Shown: positions 43,244 to 56,983, numbered from the stretch's first letter. The stretch: DNA of 64,000 bases from Fredinandcohnia quinoae (GCF_022427965.1 NZ_JAKTTI010000004.1:108033-172032); one strand, 5' to 3'. Made by a program: numbers and translations. Notes: a model not told the origin generated them from the letters alone.

Positions 43244-44284
43244 TTAGTTACCAAACGAAACAGCGCCAGCTATTCCTGGAGAAGTTGGAATAATATTAAT
43301 CCATGTCTTCCCTGGGATTAGTCCTACTTCTCTTCCATCTATAAATGGCACAATTCTACCATCTACATTTTGCCATTCTACCTCATTTGCTTTACCATTT
43401 TGAAGTAAATAGCCTTTTCCACCTGAAGTTAGTTCCACTTCCCGTCTTCCGTAATCATCAATAAAGTGATGGTTCATCTCAACGATTAACACATTATCTA
43501 TGAGAATCGGTGTATTTGTTTCACGGTCAACGGTCTGCTCTCCTCCGCTATAGCGTTCATATTTACCTACTTCTTGATTGAAATCATAAACAGCAGCAAA
43601 TGAATCACGTGATGAATAGGAGATTCGAACATGTTCTGCAGTAGTACCTTCGATTCCCTTTGTTTCATCCTCTGAAAGGAATTTAAACGAAGGAGCTTCT
43701 TTAATCATGTGATACCCTTCTTTTTCAGCACCCTTTATAATATTTTCATATGATATATAAGAATTATGAGGTGCTACACGGAAGTCTGCCCTCCAAAATA
43801 GACTTCCATCGTACTCCATCCCATTTAAATTATCGACAGCTCCACTTTGCAAAATTTCCTTCGCCTCTGGACTCCATCCATGTGCAATGTATAAAGCATC
43901 AAAGCCACTGCTCAATTCAATAAAATAATCCCTCGAGCTGCGAACAGGTCCAATTATTTCTGGCTTTTCACTTTGATAAATAGCTAGAAATCTCGTTAAA
44001 TCTCCTTCAGCTAATACTTCATACACAATATCTGCCATATGCAGTCCGGATTGAGGTCGTGCTTTCGGATGATTATTAATCATAACGGCGACTGGTCTAT
44101 CCATCACCTGTTCATCCGTCCCAATACCTGTAAGCGGATACATATTAGTAAACCTTGGTTCATCCTTCTCGACATTTTCCACTTGTTCAGGCTCTTGTTC
44201 GTCCTTCGTAGCTTCTTCTTTTTTACTACATGCAGTTGAAAAAAGTAATAGAAAAATAGCTAGTACAATTAAGTATTTCTTCAT
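43244..44284 (-). CDS. yerB: DUF3048 lipoprotein YerB
   Basis: 346 residues. Lipoprotein signal KYLIVLAIFLLLFSTACSKK (Cys ~19), a Glu/Lys-rich linker, then DUF3048: PLTGIGTDEQVMDRPVAVMI NNHPKARPQSGLHMADIVYE, EIIGPVRSSRDYFIELSSGF, and the C-terminal part GEQTVDRETNTPILIDNVLI. Membrane-anchored and outward facing. Function unknown in the family. Located between yerC and the deaminase as in B. subtilis. Confidence 0.93.
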   Translation of the reverse strand: MKKYLIVLAIFLLLFSTACSKKEEATKDEQEPEQVENVEKDEPRFTNMYPLTGIGTDEQVMDRPVAVMINNHPKARPQSGLHMADIVYEVLAEGDLTRFLAIYQSEKPEIIGPVRSSRDYFIELSSGFDALYIAHGWSPEAKEILQSGAVDNLNGMEYDGSLFWRADFRVAPHNSYISYENIIKGAEKEGYHMIKEAPSFKFLSEDETKGIEGTTAEHVRISYSSRDSFAAVYDFNQEVGKYERYSGGEQTVDRETNTPILIDNVLIVEMNHHFIDDYGRREVELTSGGKGYLLQNGKANEVEWQNVDGRIVPFIDGREVGLIPGKTWINIIPTSPGIAGAVSFGN

Positions 44285-44339
44285 ACGTCAGACCCACAAC
44301 CTTTTTCCCTAAAAATTAACGCTTCATCACTTTTATATT

Positions 44340-46082
44340 TTAACGCATTATTGACGGAAAGAGTACAATTTTATTCATGACATCATAAATTCCTTGTGGC
44401 GTGATACGAATATATGGTAAATGTGTCGATGATAAAAACAATAAAGTATAGATCGGATCACTAAATTTATATCCACGTTCCCGTAATAATATATCAAGCT
44501 CCTTCTCTTCTTTCATTAAGTCTCCCATTTGTTTGTGAGACATATGCCCGCCTAGTTCTAACGGGATTTCATACAGCACTCTGTCTTTCTCTGTTAAAAC
44601 AATTCCCCCTCCAAGCTCTTTCATTCTTTTAAAAGCCAAAAGCATATCTTGCTTATTTTTCCCAATTAGCAAAAAATCACCCGTATTTGAATATGAGCTT
44701 GCAAAACCTGAAACACGATTAGCAAATCCCTTTATCATTGTGTTGATTCTCCATTTACCTTGACGGTCTATCAACATTAAGTAACTTTCATCATGCTTCA
44801 TGGAAAGCTGATCATATGAGGCGTCAATTGTAACCGAATATGGTTTCATAATGACTGCATTTTCCATCTTCATCCCGAATGGCATTGAAAATTGTAGGTC
44901 ATCCATCGTAACATTCCAATCACAGGAAAGCTTATTAAAGCTGTAATTATTCCATGGAAACTCTACAAATTCATTCATTTCTACCTCATCTTTTTTCACC
45001 CATTTTCCTTTTGCCAATACGGACACTGGTGTAGGTTCTTCTTTAGATCTTAAAAAGTTAATATTTGCTATTCTACCGGTAGTTATGCTTCCATGAAGAT
45101 GTGCTATATTATAGTGCTTGGCTACATTAATCGTTGCCATATTATATGCATCAATTACGGGAACACCTTTTTCAATTGAAATTTTAATCAAATTGTCAAT
45201 TATGCCCTCCTCGTAAAAGGCAGGAGGTGAACCATCTGTTGTCAAAACAAATTGATCGTATTGGTCAATACCAAGCTCGTGAATTTCATCAAGAATTTTT
45301 GGCAAATCTGGACGAATCGAGGAATATCGTAAAGAGGTTGTATATCCTTGTAACAACCGATTCATAACATCTTTACCAGTCATCGACTCATGGTCACAAT
45401 CAGCACCAAGTAGCATCAATTTGGCAAGTGTTTTTTCAGATGCTCCAGGGAAATGCCCCTCAATTTTTTTACCAAGTCTTTTGGCCTCTTGAATCCAATG
45501 CAGCATCAAATCATCGCCATCAAGTAATTTCGGCCAACAAGTTAGTTCACCACCTTGAACGACAGAATCATGTTCTAACCAATTTTTAATATTTCCATTA
45601 GAAAAGATTTGCTCTTCATTATGAATTTCAGTCTGCGGGTCGAATCTACACCACCAGTACATGGATACAGGTAGATCTTTCATTTCTCGCAAAAAAGAAA
45701 ACGCTTTCTTTTTGGTTAATTGCAAAGCGAGCACGAGATTATCATTGATTAATGTTGTCGTCCCACTCTGTGATGCATATTGTGCAAAAGAGTGGGGATT
45801 ATATAACTGAAATGGGTGTACATGCGGCTCGATATATCCCGGCACTAAAAATTGGCCGTCACAATCAACAATTTCACAGTTAGTAAGCTTTGATGGCAAC
45901 TGCTGGCCAACATATATAATTCGGTCTGCATATATCCAAATATGTGCTTTGAGCCATTTCTTAAAGATTGGATTTAAATAAGTAGCATTTTTCAATAATA
46001 TTGATGGTGACTTTTTTCCATCTATAACAGCAACATGCTCTCTAAGCTGCTTATTTTTCCAACGGTATCGCTGATCTAGCAT
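44340..46082 (-). CDS. yerA: Adenine deaminase-like amidohydrolase YerA
   Basis: 580 residues from the ATG at 46082 (GGGGAGA seven bases before; the frame is open to 46148). Amidohydrolase metal motifs: PGYIEPHVHPFQLYNPHSFA, EGHFPGASEKTLAKLMLLGA DCDHESM, LTTDGSPP. The C-terminal adenine-deaminase domain has GFANRVSGFASSYSNTGDFL and GGGIVLTEKDRVLYEIPLEL GG. Length equals B. subtilis YerA. Deamination of adenine to hypoxanthine is the family reaction but has not been shown for this branch. It would fit its place beside the purine operon. Confidence 0.9.
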   Translation of the reverse strand: MLDQRYRWKNKQLREHVAVIDGKKSPSILLKNATYLNPIFKKWLKAHIWIYADRIIYVGQQLPSKLTNCEIVDCDGQFLVPGYIEPHVHPFQLYNPHSFAQYASQSGTTTLINDNLVLALQLTKKKAFSFLREMKDLPVSMYWWCRFDPQTEIHNEEQIFSNGNIKNWLEHDSVVQGGELTCWPKLLDGDDLMLHWIQEAKRLGKKIEGHFPGASEKTLAKLMLLGADCDHESMTGKDVMNRLLQGYTTSLRYSSIRPDLPKILDEIHELGIDQYDQFVLTTDGSPPAFYEEGIIDNLIKISIEKGVPVIDAYNMATINVAKHYNIAHLHGSITTGRIANINFLRSKEEPTPVSVLAKGKWVKKDEVEMNEFVEFPWNNYSFNKLSCDWNVTMDDLQFSMPFGMKMENAVIMKPYSVTIDASYDQLSMKHDESYLMLIDRQGKWRINTMIKGFANRVSGFASSYSNTGDFLLIGKNKQDMLLAFKRMKELGGGIVLTEKDRVLYEIPLELGGHMSHKQMGDLMKEEKELDILLRERGYKFSDPIYTLLFLSSTHLPYIRITPQGIYDVMNKIVLFPSIMR

Positions 46083-46337
46083 GAATATCTCCCCATTCTT
46101 TCTAAAGCTTTCAATTGATGGACAAGAAAGTATAAACTTAACTAACACCTCTGACTTCGCCCATTAGGGCTTGCCAATCGGTGAGTTTTCTATAAAAGCT
46201 TAAGCTTATAGTACCATATTAACCGATTTAACGCATTAGTGTATTAATTAATTGTAAAAATTTTGTGAATTTACCATTTCATGAACAATTTAGATTTTTA
46301 AACATCTTTACATTTGTATGTTTCAGGAGGAATAATT

Positions 46338-46595
46338 ATGAAACCCAATATAGGAGCAATCAATGCATTACTTCGAATTACATGTGGACTTACAATGTTA
46401 GCATGGACAACGTCAAAGCTAACGAGAAGACCTTGGTGTGGGGGTAGATATTTATTCATTGCCATTCTTGCTGCCATGAAGGTTGGTGAAGGAATTACTC
46501 GCTTTTGCCCAATAACAGCATTATTTGAACAGCGTGCAAATGAAAAACAAGAAAATGCTGAGGAACTATTACCAGCCGTAATCAATCCGACTTAA
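46338..46595 (+). CDS. Small DUF2892 membrane protein
   Basis: 85 residues from the ATG at 46338, preceded by AGGAGGAA. DUF2892/YgaP-type inner-membrane pattern: MKPNIGAINALLRITCGLTM, LAWTTSKLTRRPWCGGRYLF IAILAAMKVGEGITRFCPIT ALFEQ, two membrane segments, two Cys, and the CPI/L motif at the end of the second. The family often accompanies rhodanese domains, absent here. Convergent with purD. Confidence 0.85.
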   Translation: MKPNIGAINALLRITCGLTMLAWTTSKLTRRPWCGGRYLFIAILAAMKVGEGITRFCPITALFEQRANEKQENAEELLPAVINPT

Positions 46596-46600
46596 CATAG

Positions 46601-46643
46601 AAAAGGTGAGAAAGCCTACTACTTTTGCTTTCTCACCTCTTTT
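46601..46643 (-). terminator. Bidirectional terminator after purD
   Basis: AAAAGGTGAGAAAGC/GCTTTCTCACCTCTTTT, 11-base loop, between the convergent DUF2892 gene and purD; it ends the whole purine operon. Confidence 0.9.
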
Positions 46644-46647
46644 AACT

Positions 46648-47934
<1,287 letters not shown>

Positions 47935-47957
47935 TTAGCAAGTTATATTGGGTATAT

Positions 47958-48465
47958 GCGCACTCTACTGGGGATTTGCGCGTTATTCCGGATTTATGCG
48001 CGCTCTCACGTAGATTTGCACGTTATTCCAGATTTATGCGCGCTCTCACAAAGATTTGCACGTTATTCTGGATTTATGCGCGCTCAAGCGTAGATTTGCG
48101 CGTTATTCTGGATTTATGCGCGATCCCGTGTAGATTTGCGTGTTACTCCGGATTTATGCGCGGTCCCGCAAAGATTTGCACGTTATTCCGGTTTTATGCG
48201 CGCTCTCACGGAGATTTGCACGTTATTCTGGATTTATGCGCGCTCTCACGAAGATTTGCACATTATTCCAGATTTATGCGCGCTCACGCAAAGATTTGCA
48301 CGTTATTCTGGATTTATGCGCGCTCTCACGTAGATTTGCGTGTTATTCCGGATTTATGCGCGCTCACGCGTAGATTTGCACGTTATTCCAGATTTATGCG
48401 CGCTCACGCGAGGATTTGCACGTTATTCCGGATTTATGCGCGCTTACGCAAATCCCCGTAGATTA
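47958..48465. repeat. Tandem array of twelve 40-bp units (dimers of 20 bp) inside the pur operon
   Basis: Twelve complete 40-base units follow without one indel from 47958 to 48437, plus a partial thirteenth. Each is two related 20-base halves: GCGCGCTCTCACGTAGATTT-type and GCACGTTATTCCGGATTTAT-type, both GCRCG at the start and GATTT near the end. The substitutions among units are mostly C/T and G/A. The open plus-strand frame of 161 codons is a by-product of the repeat. It lies between purH and purD, within the transcribed operon. Confidence 0.95.
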
Positions 48466-48485
48466 ACTAACTATCACTCAATAAA

Positions 48486-50024
48486 TTAATGTTTAAAATG
48501 ACGAATTCCTGTAAATACCATCGCGATTCCATATTCATCTGCTTTCTTAATTGAATCCTCATCACGTATTGAACCACCTGGTTGAATAATTGCTGTAACT
48601 CCCGCTAGTGCTGCTGCTTCAACAGTGTCATCCATTGGGAAAAATGCGTCTGAACCAAGTGCGGATCCTTTAGACTTATCACCTGCTTGAGCAATTGCAA
48701 TATTTGCTGCACCAACTCGATTCATTTGGCCTGCACCGATACCGACTGTCATATCATCCCTTGTTAACACAATTGCATTAGATTTCACATGCTTCACTAC
48801 CTTCCAGGCAAGCTTCAAATCTGCCCATTCTTGTTCAGTCGGTTCTCGTTTTGTCGGAACTGAAATTATTGCATCGTCAAATGTGAATCCATCCTCATCC
48901 TGTAGAAGTAGCCCGCCCCTTACTGATACAAGCTTCGACGCTATTTGACCATTGTCCGAAAAATCAACTGTCAACAGGCGAAGATTCTTTTTCGATGATA
49001 AAGTCTCGAATGCTTCCTGACTAAATGATGGTGCAATAATAATTTCTAAGAAAATCTCATGCAATTTTCCGGCCGTAACAGCATCTACTTCACGATTAAA
49101 AGCAATAATTCCGCCAAAAATAGAGGTAGAGTCTGCCTCATACGCCTTATTAAATGCCTCTTCGATTGTCGTACCAACACCAACTCCACAAGGATTCATA
49201 TGCTTAACCGCAACTACCGCCGGTTCATCAAACTCCTTTACAATCTGAAGGGCTGCATCTGCATCATTAATATTATTGTAAGATAATTCTTTCCCGTGCA
49301 ATTGAACTGCAGACGCAATTGATAATGTAGTACCCAATGGCTTTTTATAAAAAGCAGCCTTCTGATGCGGGTTCTCTCCATAACGTAGGTCTTGTTTTTT
49401 CTCATATGTAACAGTTAATGATTCAGGGCTTTCTTCCCCGACCTCTTTAGTTAAAAATTCAGCAATGACTGCATCATAGGCAGCTGTATGGCGAAATACC
49501 TTTGCAGCAAGTCTTTGCTTGATTTCAAATGGAACTGATCCACTCTTTGAAATTTCATCTAATACAGTATGATAATCAGTCGGATCAACCACAACTGTAA
49601 CAAATTGATGGTTTTTTGCTGCCGATCGTAGCATCGATGGTCCACCAATATCAATATTCTCGATTGCATCCGCAAATGCTACATTTGGCTTTGCAATAGT
49701 TTGCTGAAACGGATATAAATTTACGACCACTAAATCGATTGGTGTAATATGATGATCTTGAAGTTGTTTTAGATGGTCCTCATTATCACGAACAGCTAAA
49801 AGTCCGCCATGGATATTTGGATGCAAGGTTTTCACCCGCCCATCCATAATTTCAGGAAAACCGGTCACATCAGAAATACCGATAACTTCTACACCATTTT
49901 CCTCAAGCGTTTGTTTCGTTCCCCCTGTGGAAATTACTTCAATTCCGTTTTCAATTAAACCTTTTACAAAAGGTACTATTCCTTCTTTATTCGACACACT
50001 CACTAGCGCTCTTTTAATTGCCAC
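48486..50024 (-). CDS. purH: AICAR transformylase/IMP cyclohydrolase
   Basis: 512 residues from GTG at 50024, giving (M)[18 protein letters not shown] as in relatives; AAGGGGCG is ten bases upstream. ATG at 50030 is the alternative, and the frame is open to 50102. MGS-like cyclohydrolase domain first ([36 protein letters not shown]), transformylase second ([50 protein letters not shown]). Last two steps to IMP. The start overlaps the purN end. Confidence 0.97.
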   Translation of the reverse strand: MAIKRALVSVSNKEGIVPFVKGLIENGIEVISTGGTKQTLEENGVEVIGISDVTGFPEIMDGRVKTLHPNIHGGLLAVRDNEDHLKQLQDHHITPIDLVVVNLYPFQQTIAKPNVAFADAIENIDIGGPSMLRSAAKNHQFVTVVVDPTDYHTVLDEISKSGSVPFEIKQRLAAKVFRHTAAYDAVIAEFLTKEVGEESPESLTVTYEKKQDLRYGENPHQKAAFYKKPLGTTLSIASAVQLHGKELSYNNINDADAALQIVKEFDEPAVVAVKHMNPCGVGVGTTIEEAFNKAYEADSTSIFGGIIAFNREVDAVTAGKLHEIFLEIIIAPSFSQEAFETLSSKKNLRLLTVDFSDNGQIASKLVSVRGGLLLQDEDGFTFDDAIISVPTKREPTEQEWADLKLAWKVVKHVKSNAIVLTRDDMTVGIGAGQMNRVGAANIAIAQAGDKSKGSALGSDAFFPMDDTVEAAALAGVTAIIQPGGSIRDEDSIKKADEYGIAMVFTGIRHFKH

Positions 50025-50598
50025 GATCATTTCGCCCCTTAATAAAAGATTGCAATACCTGTGGATAAAATTCATGTTCAATTTTATGGATTCTATGTTC
50101 AATACTTTCTAATGTTTCGTTCTTCTCAATTGCAAGCTCCTTTTGTGCAATAATCGGTCCTGTATCCATTCCCTCATCGACAAAATGGATCGTTATGCCG
50201 GTCCTGCTAACACCAGCCCTATACGCTTGACCGATTGCATCCTTACCAGGAAACAATGGTAAAAGAGAAGGATGTATATTAATAATTTTATTTTTAAAAG
50301 CCCCTAGCAAAGTTTCACCAATTAGCCGCATATAGCCAGCCAAAGCAATTAGCTCTACCTGCTTTTCCTGTAGCTTTTCTACAATCTCCAGTTCAAAAAA
50401 TGCTTTACTAGGATAAGACTTCGGTGAAAAAACAAAACTCTCAATTCCCACCTGTTTTGCACGTTCAATTACCTTTGCTTCCGGCTTATCACACACAAGC
50501 AATGTTATTTCTGCATCCAGCTTACCATGTTGGATTGCATCACAAATCGCTTGAAAATTTGTACCGCTGCCTGAAGCAAATACAGCTATTTTCTTCAT
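50014..50598 (-). CDS. purN: Phosphoribosylglycinamide formyltransferase
   Basis: 194 residues. [60 protein letters not shown] (catalytic Asn-His), [19 protein letters not shown]. Transfers formyl from 10-formyl-THF to GAR. Overlaps purM by four bases and purH by about ten. Confidence 0.97.
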   Translation of the reverse strand: MKKIAVFASGSGTNFQAICDAIQHGKLDAEITLLVCDKPEAKVIERAKQVGIESFVFSPKSYPSKAFFELEIVEKLQEKQVELIALAGYMRLIGETLLGAFKNKIINIHPSLLPLFPGKDAIGQAYRAGVSRTGITIHFVDEGMDTGPIIAQKELAIEKNETLESIEHRIHKIEHEFYPQVLQSFIKGRNDRGN

Positions 50599-51635
50599 AC
50601 AAGAGCTCCTCCGCCAAAGGAAACTCCTTCACCTTCTTTAACTCGCCCGATAATAAATGCTTTTTCCCCTTGTTCCTCAAGCAATTGGATTACATCATGA
50701 AAATTGGACTCTGCCACTGTTAACACCATACCAATTCCCATATTAAAAATATTGAACATTTCTGTTCGATCTAAATTTCCTGTCGTTTGAAGCAAATCAA
50801 AAATGGCTGGTATCGGCCAAGAACCATAATCAATTTCTGCCCCTACGCTGTCCGGCAACATACGTGGAATATTCTCAATAAATCCTCCACCAGTAATATG
50901 AGACATCCCTTTAATTTCATATTTCTCCATCACTTTTAAAAGTGATTTAACATATATTTTAGTTGGCTGAAGCATTTCTTCTCCCAATGTTCTACCGAGT
51001 TCACCATATGTTTTGCCTAAATCCAACTTCCCATCTTCTAATAGTATTTTACGGACCAGCGAGTATCCATTGCTATGAATGCCACTTGATGTTAGCCCAA
51101 TCAGTACATCACCTGGACAAATTGAAGTACCTGTTACCAACTTTGACTTTTCCGCTACACCAACAGAAAAGCCAGCTAGGTCGTATTCGTCCTCTCCATA
51201 CATACCAGGCATCTCAGCTGTTTCTCCACCAATCAAAGCACATCCCGCCATTTCACAACCATCTGCAATCCCTTTTACGATTTGTTCAATTTTCTCAGGA
51301 TGTGCCTTGCCACATGCAATATAATCTAAAAAGTATAATGGCTCTGCTCCTTGCACAATGATGTCATTCACACACATGGCAACAGCATCAATCCCAATTG
51401 TGTCATGCTTATCCATCATGAACGCCAGCATTAATTTCGTTCCGACACCGTCCGTTCCTGATACTAGAACAGGCTCTTTCACATTTACCTTCGAAAGATC
51501 AAACATTCCCCCGAAGCTACCAAGTCCACCCATCACTTCTGGTCGTACGGTTTTTTGAACATGCTTTTTCATTCTGGAAACAGCCTCATAGCCTGCTTCA
51601 ATATCTACCCCAGCTTGTTTATAGGCATTTGCCAT
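50595..51635 (-). CDS. purM: Phosphoribosylformylglycinamidine cyclo-ligase
   Basis: 346 residues from the ATG at 51635 (AGGGGTG nine bases upstream; GTG at 51647 overlaps it). [97 protein letters not shown]. Closes the imidazole ring (FGAM to AIR) using ATP. Confidence 0.97.
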   Translation of the reverse strand: MANAYKQAGVDIEAGYEAVSRMKKHVQKTVRPEVMGGLGSFGGMFDLSKVNVKEPVLVSGTDGVGTKLMLAFMMDKHDTIGIDAVAMCVNDIIVQGAEPLYFLDYIACGKAHPEKIEQIVKGIADGCEMAGCALIGGETAEMPGMYGEDEYDLAGFSVGVAEKSKLVTGTSICPGDVLIGLTSSGIHSNGYSLVRKILLEDGKLDLGKTYGELGRTLGEEMLQPTKIYVKSLLKVMEKYEIKGMSHITGGGFIENIPRMLPDSVGAEIDYGSWPIPAIFDLLQTTGNLDRTEMFNIFNMGIGMVLTVAESNFHDVIQLLEEQGEKAFIIGRVKEGEGVSFGGGALV

Positions 51636-51723
51636 TTTATTGAACACCCCTATTCAGATGAATGTAACAACAGTCCCAGGACGTTGCAAATATCGCAATT
51701 TGGCTCATTTTTGAACAACATAT

Positions 51724-53142
51724 TTACATATAGACTTTTTCGTGTGGCAGCACTGTGTCAGGGAAAATCTCAGTTGGATATTTTCCAGTAAAGCATGCCA
51801 AGCATTGGCCGCATGTTTCACCGTCAGATTTTCGGCCAATGGCTTTTAACAATCCTTCAATACTTAAGAAGGTAAGTGTGTCTGCCCCAATAATTTCACG
51901 AATTTCCTCTATTGAATGATCTGATGCCACTAGTTCTTCATGTGTTGATGTATCGATTCCATAGAAGCATGGATTTTTCATTGGCGGTGAGCTTATACAT
52001 ACATGTACTTCTGCCGCACCCGCTTCACGGAGCATTTTTACAATACGACGGCTTGTTGTTCCACGTACAATTGAATCGTCTACCATCACTACCCGCTTTC
52101 CTTCAACTACTCCGCGTACAGGCGATAGCTTCATTTTCACTCCTTGCTCACGTAATGACTGTGAAGGTTGAATAAAGGTACGACCTACGTAGCGATTTTT
52201 AATCAGACCTAATTCATATGGAATACCTGAGGCCTCTGCATACCCAATCGCTGCAGAGATGCTTGAGTCTGGCACTCCTGTCACAACATCTGCATCAATA
52301 GGTGCCTCGAACGCTAATTGCTTACCTAAATTTTTACGTGCGGTGTGTATATTAATTCCGTCAATGCTACTATCAGGTCTTGAAAAATAAATGTATTCCA
52401 TGCTGCAAATCGCTCGATTAGTGTTTAATGAAAAACGTTCTGAATGAATTCCTTGGTCATTAATGATGAGAAATTCTCCCGGCTCTACGTCGCGCTCATA
52501 TGTTGCACCGATTACATCAAAAGCACAAGTTTCCGAAGCAACGACATAGGCATCACCAAGTCGACCAAGTGATAATGGACGAAGACCGTTTGGATCAAGA
52601 GCAACCATCATTTTCTTCTCTGTCATTACAACAAATGCATATGCCCCCTTGATCATCGTTAATGCATTTTTGACACGATCCTGTATTTTCGTATAACCAC
52701 TTCTTCTTGTTAGATGTGCAAGTACCTCTGTATCAGAGGTTGTTTGAAAGATACTGCCTTGATTCTCTAATTGATGCTTCAAATCATTGGCATTGACGAG
52801 ATTTCCGTTATGAGCAATCGCTAGCCCACCAACCATTGAATGAAAGAGGAGGGGCTGAACATTCTCAATTCCGCCACCCCCAGCAGTTGCATAGCGAACA
52901 TGGCCAATGGCAGCTTTTCCTTGTAAATCATTCAATTGTCCGTTACTAAAAACCTCATTGACTAGACCTTCCCCTTTTGCAACACTAAGCTTTTCACCAT
53001 TGCTGACTACAATCCCAGCGCCTTCTTGACCACGATGCTGTAGGCTATGCAGTCCATAATAGGTGATTTGAGCTGCGTCTGGATGGCCCCATATTCCAAA
53101 AACGCCACATTCTTCATTTAAGCCTTTGAGTTCAGCAAGCAT
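51724..53142 (-). CDS. purF: Amidophosphoribosyltransferase
   Basis: 472 residues from the ATG at 53142 (AAAGGAG seven bases upstream). An 11-residue propeptide precedes the nucleophile Cys12 in [17 protein letters not shown]. Ntn glutaminase domain, then PRTase with [20 protein letters not shown]. Fe-S cluster Cys are in the C-terminal CGQCLACF region, and another Cys is further inside, as in the Bacillus enzyme. First committed step (PRPP + Gln to PRA). Overlaps the end of purL by 25 bases. Confidence 0.97.
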   Translation of the reverse strand: MLAELKGLNEECGVFGIWGHPDAAQITYYGLHSLQHRGQEGAGIVVSNGEKLSVAKGEGLVNEVFSNGQLNDLQGKAAIGHVRYATAGGGGIENVQPLLFHSMVGGLAIAHNGNLVNANDLKHQLENQGSIFQTTSDTEVLAHLTRRSGYTKIQDRVKNALTMIKGAYAFVVMTEKKMMVALDPNGLRPLSLGRLGDAYVVASETCAFDVIGATYERDVEPGEFLIINDQGIHSERFSLNTNRAICSMEYIYFSRPDSSIDGINIHTARKNLGKQLAFEAPIDADVVTGVPDSSISAAIGYAEASGIPYELGLIKNRYVGRTFIQPSQSLREQGVKMKLSPVRGVVEGKRVVMVDDSIVRGTTSRRIVKMLREAGAAEVHVCISSPPMKNPCFYGIDTSTHEELVASDHSIEEIREIIGADTLTFLSIEGLLKAIGRKSDGETCGQCLACFTGKYPTEIFPDTVLPHEKVYM

Positions 53143-55346
53143 GGAATCGCTCCTTTCCAAGAGCTTAGAAGTTCTTCCACCTGAAGGTCGACTAGTTTTT
53201 TGCCAAAGCTATCATTAATAATTAAATTCGTATGCTCAGTAACTACACCAATACATGTAGCCTCAACAAACTGTTTAAATTGATCTTTATTTTCCGGTTT
53301 GACTGATACAATAAAACGTGATTGTGTCTCACTGAATAATTCCACTAATGCTTCTCCTTGCACTTGAACTGAAGCACCCAAACCATTTGCCCCCATGACA
53401 CTTTCAGCTAATGCAACAGCAAAGCCACCCTCTGCAATATCATGAGCTGAAGCAACAACTCCAGCACGGATTGCCGATAAAAGTTGTTGTTGGCGTATTG
53501 CCTCAATCTCTAAATCTAGTTCTGGTGCTCTACCATAAATTTCACCATTTACTAACTTTTGAAGCTCACTCCCACCAAATTCATGCTTTGCTTCTCCAAT
53601 TACATAAATGAGATCACCAGCTTCTTTGAAATCCTGTGTTGTTATGTGAGCAACATTTTCAATCAACCCAACCATTCCAATGACAGGTGTTGGATAAATG
53701 GCAACACCATTTGTTTCATTGTATAGCGAAACATTCCCACCAATAACAGGGGCTTTTAATGTACGACATGCTTCACTAATACCGTCAGCTGCTTTCTCAA
53801 TCTGCCAAAAAATTTCTGGTTTTTCAGGGTTACCAAAGTTTAAGCAATCAGTAATGGCTAGTGGCTCTCCCCCTGAACAGACAATATTTCGTGCCGCCTC
53901 ACTAACTGCAATTTTCCCACCAACCTCTGGATCTAAATATAGATACCTAGAGTTACAGTCAGTTGTCATTGCTAATGCCTTTTCAGTGCCTCGAATCCTA
54001 ACGACTGCTGCATCTGATCCTGGAGAAACCACTGTATTCGTACGAACCATATGATCGTATTGGTCATACACCCATTCTTTACTCGCAATCGTTGGCTGTG
54101 ACAATAAATCTAGTAATGTTTGATTATAGTCATTTACCTCAGGTGCTTTCACGTCCATTGCTTGAAACTCACCATAGTATGCAGGCTCAGCTGATGGTTT
54201 ATGATATACAGGTGCCTCTTCTGCTAAGGCATCAACTGGAACATCCGCAATAACTTCTCCTTTATGAATCAAGCGAAGCTGTTTATCATCGGTAACTTTA
54301 CCAATTGCTACTGCTTCTAAGCCGTATTTTTTTACAATCACTTGAATTTCTTCTTCTCTTCCCTTTTCGACAACGATTAACATTCGTTCTTGAGATTCAG
54401 AAAGCATCATTTCATAACCTGTCATCCCAGTTTCACGCTGTGGAACAAGGTCCAGGTTCATTTCAATCCCTGATCCAGCTTTACTTGCCATCTCAGCTGA
54501 TGAACTTGTTAAGCCCGCTGCTCCCATATCCTGAATCCCAACTAATGCATCACATTTTACAAGCTCCAAACAAGCTTCCAACAACAATTTTTCCATAAAT
54601 GGATCGCCTACTTGAACGGCTGGACGTTTTGCTTCAGACTCTTCTGAAAGTTCTTCAGATGCAAAGGTTGCACCATGAATACCATCACGACCTGTTTTCG
54701 CACCTACATACATGACAGTATTTCCTACACCTTTTGCAAGGCCTTTTTTAATATCCTCATGATTAATTAAGCCGACACACATTGCGTTTACGAGTGGATT
54801 ACCTTCATAGGATGGTTCAAATTGAATTTCCCCACCAACTGTTGGAATCCCTACACAATTTCCGTAGCCGGCAATCCCTGCCACTACTTCTTCAAACAAG
54901 TATTTCACTCGTGGTGAAGTTAATTCACCAAATCGAAGTGAGTTTAATAGAGCAATCGGTCTTGCCCCCATTGAGAAGACATCGCGAATAATTCCGCCAA
55001 CCCCTGTTGCTGCACCCTGATAAGGTTCAATTGCTGATGGATGATTGTGGCTCTCGATTTTAAAAACAACGGCTTGGTTGTCTCCAATGTCTACAATTCC
55101 TGCACCCTCACCAGGACCTTGCAGCACTCGTTCACCACTTGTTGGAAACCTTTTTAATACAGGCTTCGAGTTTTTATAGCTGCAATGCTCCGACCACATG
55201 ACAGAGAGTAGCCCTGTTTCTGTATAATTCGGGAGCCTTCCTAAAATCCCTTCAACTAATGCAAATTCCTCATCATTTAAACCCATCTCACGATATACTT
55301 TTTCTACTTTGATTTGTTCCGGACTTGGTTCAAGAAGTAACGCCAT
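53118..55346 (-). CDS. purL: FGAM synthase subunit PurL
   Basis: 742 residues, the small (Gram-positive) form. [101 protein letters not shown]. Works with PurQ (glutaminase) and PurS to form FGAM. Overlaps purQ by 17 bases. Confidence 0.97.
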   Translation of the reverse strand: MALLLEPSPEQIKVEKVYREMGLNDEEFALVEGILGRLPNYTETGLLSVMWSEHCSYKNSKPVLKRFPTSGERVLQGPGEGAGIVDIGDNQAVVFKIESHNHPSAIEPYQGAATGVGGIIRDVFSMGARPIALLNSLRFGELTSPRVKYLFEEVVAGIAGYGNCVGIPTVGGEIQFEPSYEGNPLVNAMCVGLINHEDIKKGLAKGVGNTVMYVGAKTGRDGIHGATFASEELSEESEAKRPAVQVGDPFMEKLLLEACLELVKCDALVGIQDMGAAGLTSSSAEMASKAGSGIEMNLDLVPQRETGMTGYEMMLSESQERMLIVVEKGREEEIQVIVKKYGLEAVAIGKVTDDKQLRLIHKGEVIADVPVDALAEEAPVYHKPSAEPAYYGEFQAMDVKAPEVNDYNQTLLDLLSQPTIASKEWVYDQYDHMVRTNTVVSPGSDAAVVRIRGTEKALAMTTDCNSRYLYLDPEVGGKIAVSEAARNIVCSGGEPLAITDCLNFGNPEKPEIFWQIEKAADGISEACRTLKAPVIGGNVSLYNETNGVAIYPTPVIGMVGLIENVAHITTQDFKEAGDLIYVIGEAKHEFGGSELQKLVNGEIYGRAPELDLEIEAIRQQQLLSAIRAGVVASAHDIAEGGFAVALAESVMGANGLGASVQVQGEALVELFSETQSRFIVSVKPENKDQFKQFVEATCIGVVTEHTNLIINDSFGKKLVDLQVEELLSSWKGAIPCLLNSKA

Positions 55347-56019
55347 ATGCTGATAACCTCCATTGTTTTACAATTGATTGAAATAACTTGATTCCATCTG
55401 CACTTCCAAGAAGCTCTTCAACTGCTCGTTCAGGGTGGGGCATCATTCCGAGTACATTTCCTTTTTCATTCGTTATTCCCGCAATATCTGCAAGACTTCC
55501 ATTTGGATTATCACCAAAATATGTGAATGCAATTTGTTGATTTGTTTGTAAGCTTGCTAGAGTTTCCTCATCACAATAATAATTTCCTTCTCCATGAGCA
55601 ATTGGAATTGAGATGATATCGCCTGTCTCGTATTCAGAGGTAAACATCGATATATTGTTTTCTACACGTAATTTAATCGTACGGCACATAAATTTCAATT
55701 TTTCATTCCGTCTCATTGCTCCAGGTAAAAGACCTGCTTCTAGTAATATTTGAAATCCATTGCAAACTCCTAAAATCGGTTTACCCGCTTCTGCTGCTTT
55801 TACAACTTCAGTCATCACATTAGAAAAACGCGCAATTGCACCGGTTCGTAGGTAATCACCGTATGAAAATCCTCCAGGTAGTAAAATCCCATCGTATTCG
55901 TCAAGATTTGTAGCATCATGCCATACGTATTCAACCTCTTCTTCTAAAGCATCCTTTATGGCATGATACATATCGACATCACAATTCGAGCCAGGAAAAA
56001 CAATCACTGCAAATTTCAC
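55330..56019 (-). CDS. purQ: FGAM synthase glutaminase subunit PurQ
   Basis: 229 residues. Class I glutamine amidotransferase: [40 protein letters not shown], nucleophile Cys in [20 protein letters not shown], and the His/Glu pair in [11 protein letters not shown]. Supplies ammonia to PurL. Overlaps purS by four bases. Confidence 0.97.
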   Translation of the reverse strand: MKFAVIVFPGSNCDVDMYHAIKDALEEEVEYVWHDATNLDEYDGILLPGGFSYGDYLRTGAIARFSNVMTEVVKAAEAGKPILGVCNGFQILLEAGLLPGAMRRNEKLKFMCRTIKLRVENNISMFTSEYETGDIISIPIAHGEGNYYCDEETLASLQTNQQIAFTYFGDNPNGSLADIAGITNEKGNVLGMMPHPERAVEELLGSADGIKLFQSIVKQWRLSAYGVTS

Positions 56020-56270
56020 TGTGCGACAACCTCCTCAACCTCATAACGGTAGTCTTCAATCACCGTATTGGCTAATAATTTTTCACACACCTCACGTACG
56101 GTTCGGTTAAGATCTGCAACTGATTTATCAATTGTTAATTCCATATACTTTCCAATTCGAACATCCTTCACCTCGTTATAATTAAGACGATGCAATGAAC
56201 CTTTTACTGCACTCCCTTGAGGATCTAATACACTTTCCCTTAATGTTACGAATACCTTTACTTTGTACAT
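56016..56270 (-). CDS. purS: FGAM synthase subunit PurS
   Basis: 84 residues: [40 protein letters not shown], then [24 protein letters not shown] small dimeric bridge between PurL and PurQ. Overlaps the purC end by 13 bases. Confidence 0.96.
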   Translation of the reverse strand: MYKVKVFVTLRESVLDPQGSAVKGSLHRLNYNEVKDVRIGKYMELTIDKSVADLNRTVREVCEKLLANTVIEDYRYEVEEVVAQ

Positions 56271-56983
56271 GCTATTTGACCTCCTAGTCGGTGTAAAATT
56301 TCCGTATAGCTTTTAGCTAAATCCCCAATATCTCGACGAAACACATCTTTATCAAATTTCTCATTTGTCGTTATATCCCATAGACGACAAGTATCCGGTG
56401 AAATCTCATCTGCTAGTAAAATTTCTCCTTCTTCCGTCAATCCAAATTCAAGCTTAAAATCTACTAAACGTATCTCCACTCCTAGGAAATGCTCTTTTAA
56501 AACTTCATTCACACGTAGTGCATTTTCCTTTAACTCTTGTACCTGTTCTTTCGTTGCAGCTTGAAGGATTTCGATATGATCCTCATTAATTAATGGATCT
56601 CCTAATGCGTCATCCTTATAATAAAATTCAACGATTGGTTTCTCTAATTGCGTACCTTCCTCAATTCCCAATCGCTTTGAAAGACTTCCAGCGATTACAT
56701 TTCGAACAACAACCTCTAAAGGTATAATCACAACCCTTTTTACTAACTGCTCAGTTTCTGAAAGCTTGCCTATATAATGCGTTCTAATGCCTGATGCATG
56801 AAGCTTTGAAAATAGTAAACTCGTAATTTCATTATTCAAATGGCCTTTTCCAGTAATTTGTGCTTTTTTCTCACCGTTGAATGCTGTTGCATCATCCTTG
56901 TATTCCACCAAAACTGCATTCTCTTCATTTGTGCGGTAAATTCTTTTCGCTTTCCCTTCATACAGCAATTCCAGCTTTTTCAT
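56258..56983 (-). CDS. purC: SAICAR synthase
   Basis: 241 residues. [69 protein letters not shown], and [31 protein letters not shown]. Joins CAIR and aspartate with ATP. 50 bases after purB. Confidence 0.97.
   Translation of the reverse strand: MKKLELLYEGKAKRIYRTNEENAVLVEYKDDATAFNGEKKAQITGKGHLNNEITSLLFSKLHASGIRTHYIGKLSETEQLVKRVVIIPLEVVVRNVIAGSLSKRLGIEEGTQLEKPIVEFYYKDDALGDPLINEDHIEILQAATKEQVQELKENALRVNEVLKEHFLGVEIRLVDFKLEFGLTEEGEILLADEISPDTCRLWDITTNEKFDKDVFRRDIGDLAKSYTEILHRLGGQIACTK

Noticed and set aside
47976..48461. 161-codon plus-strand reading frame
   Set aside because: It is a by-product of the 40-bp repeats; because 40 is not a multiple of three, all frames of the same strand read similar repeats, and there is no ribosome site.
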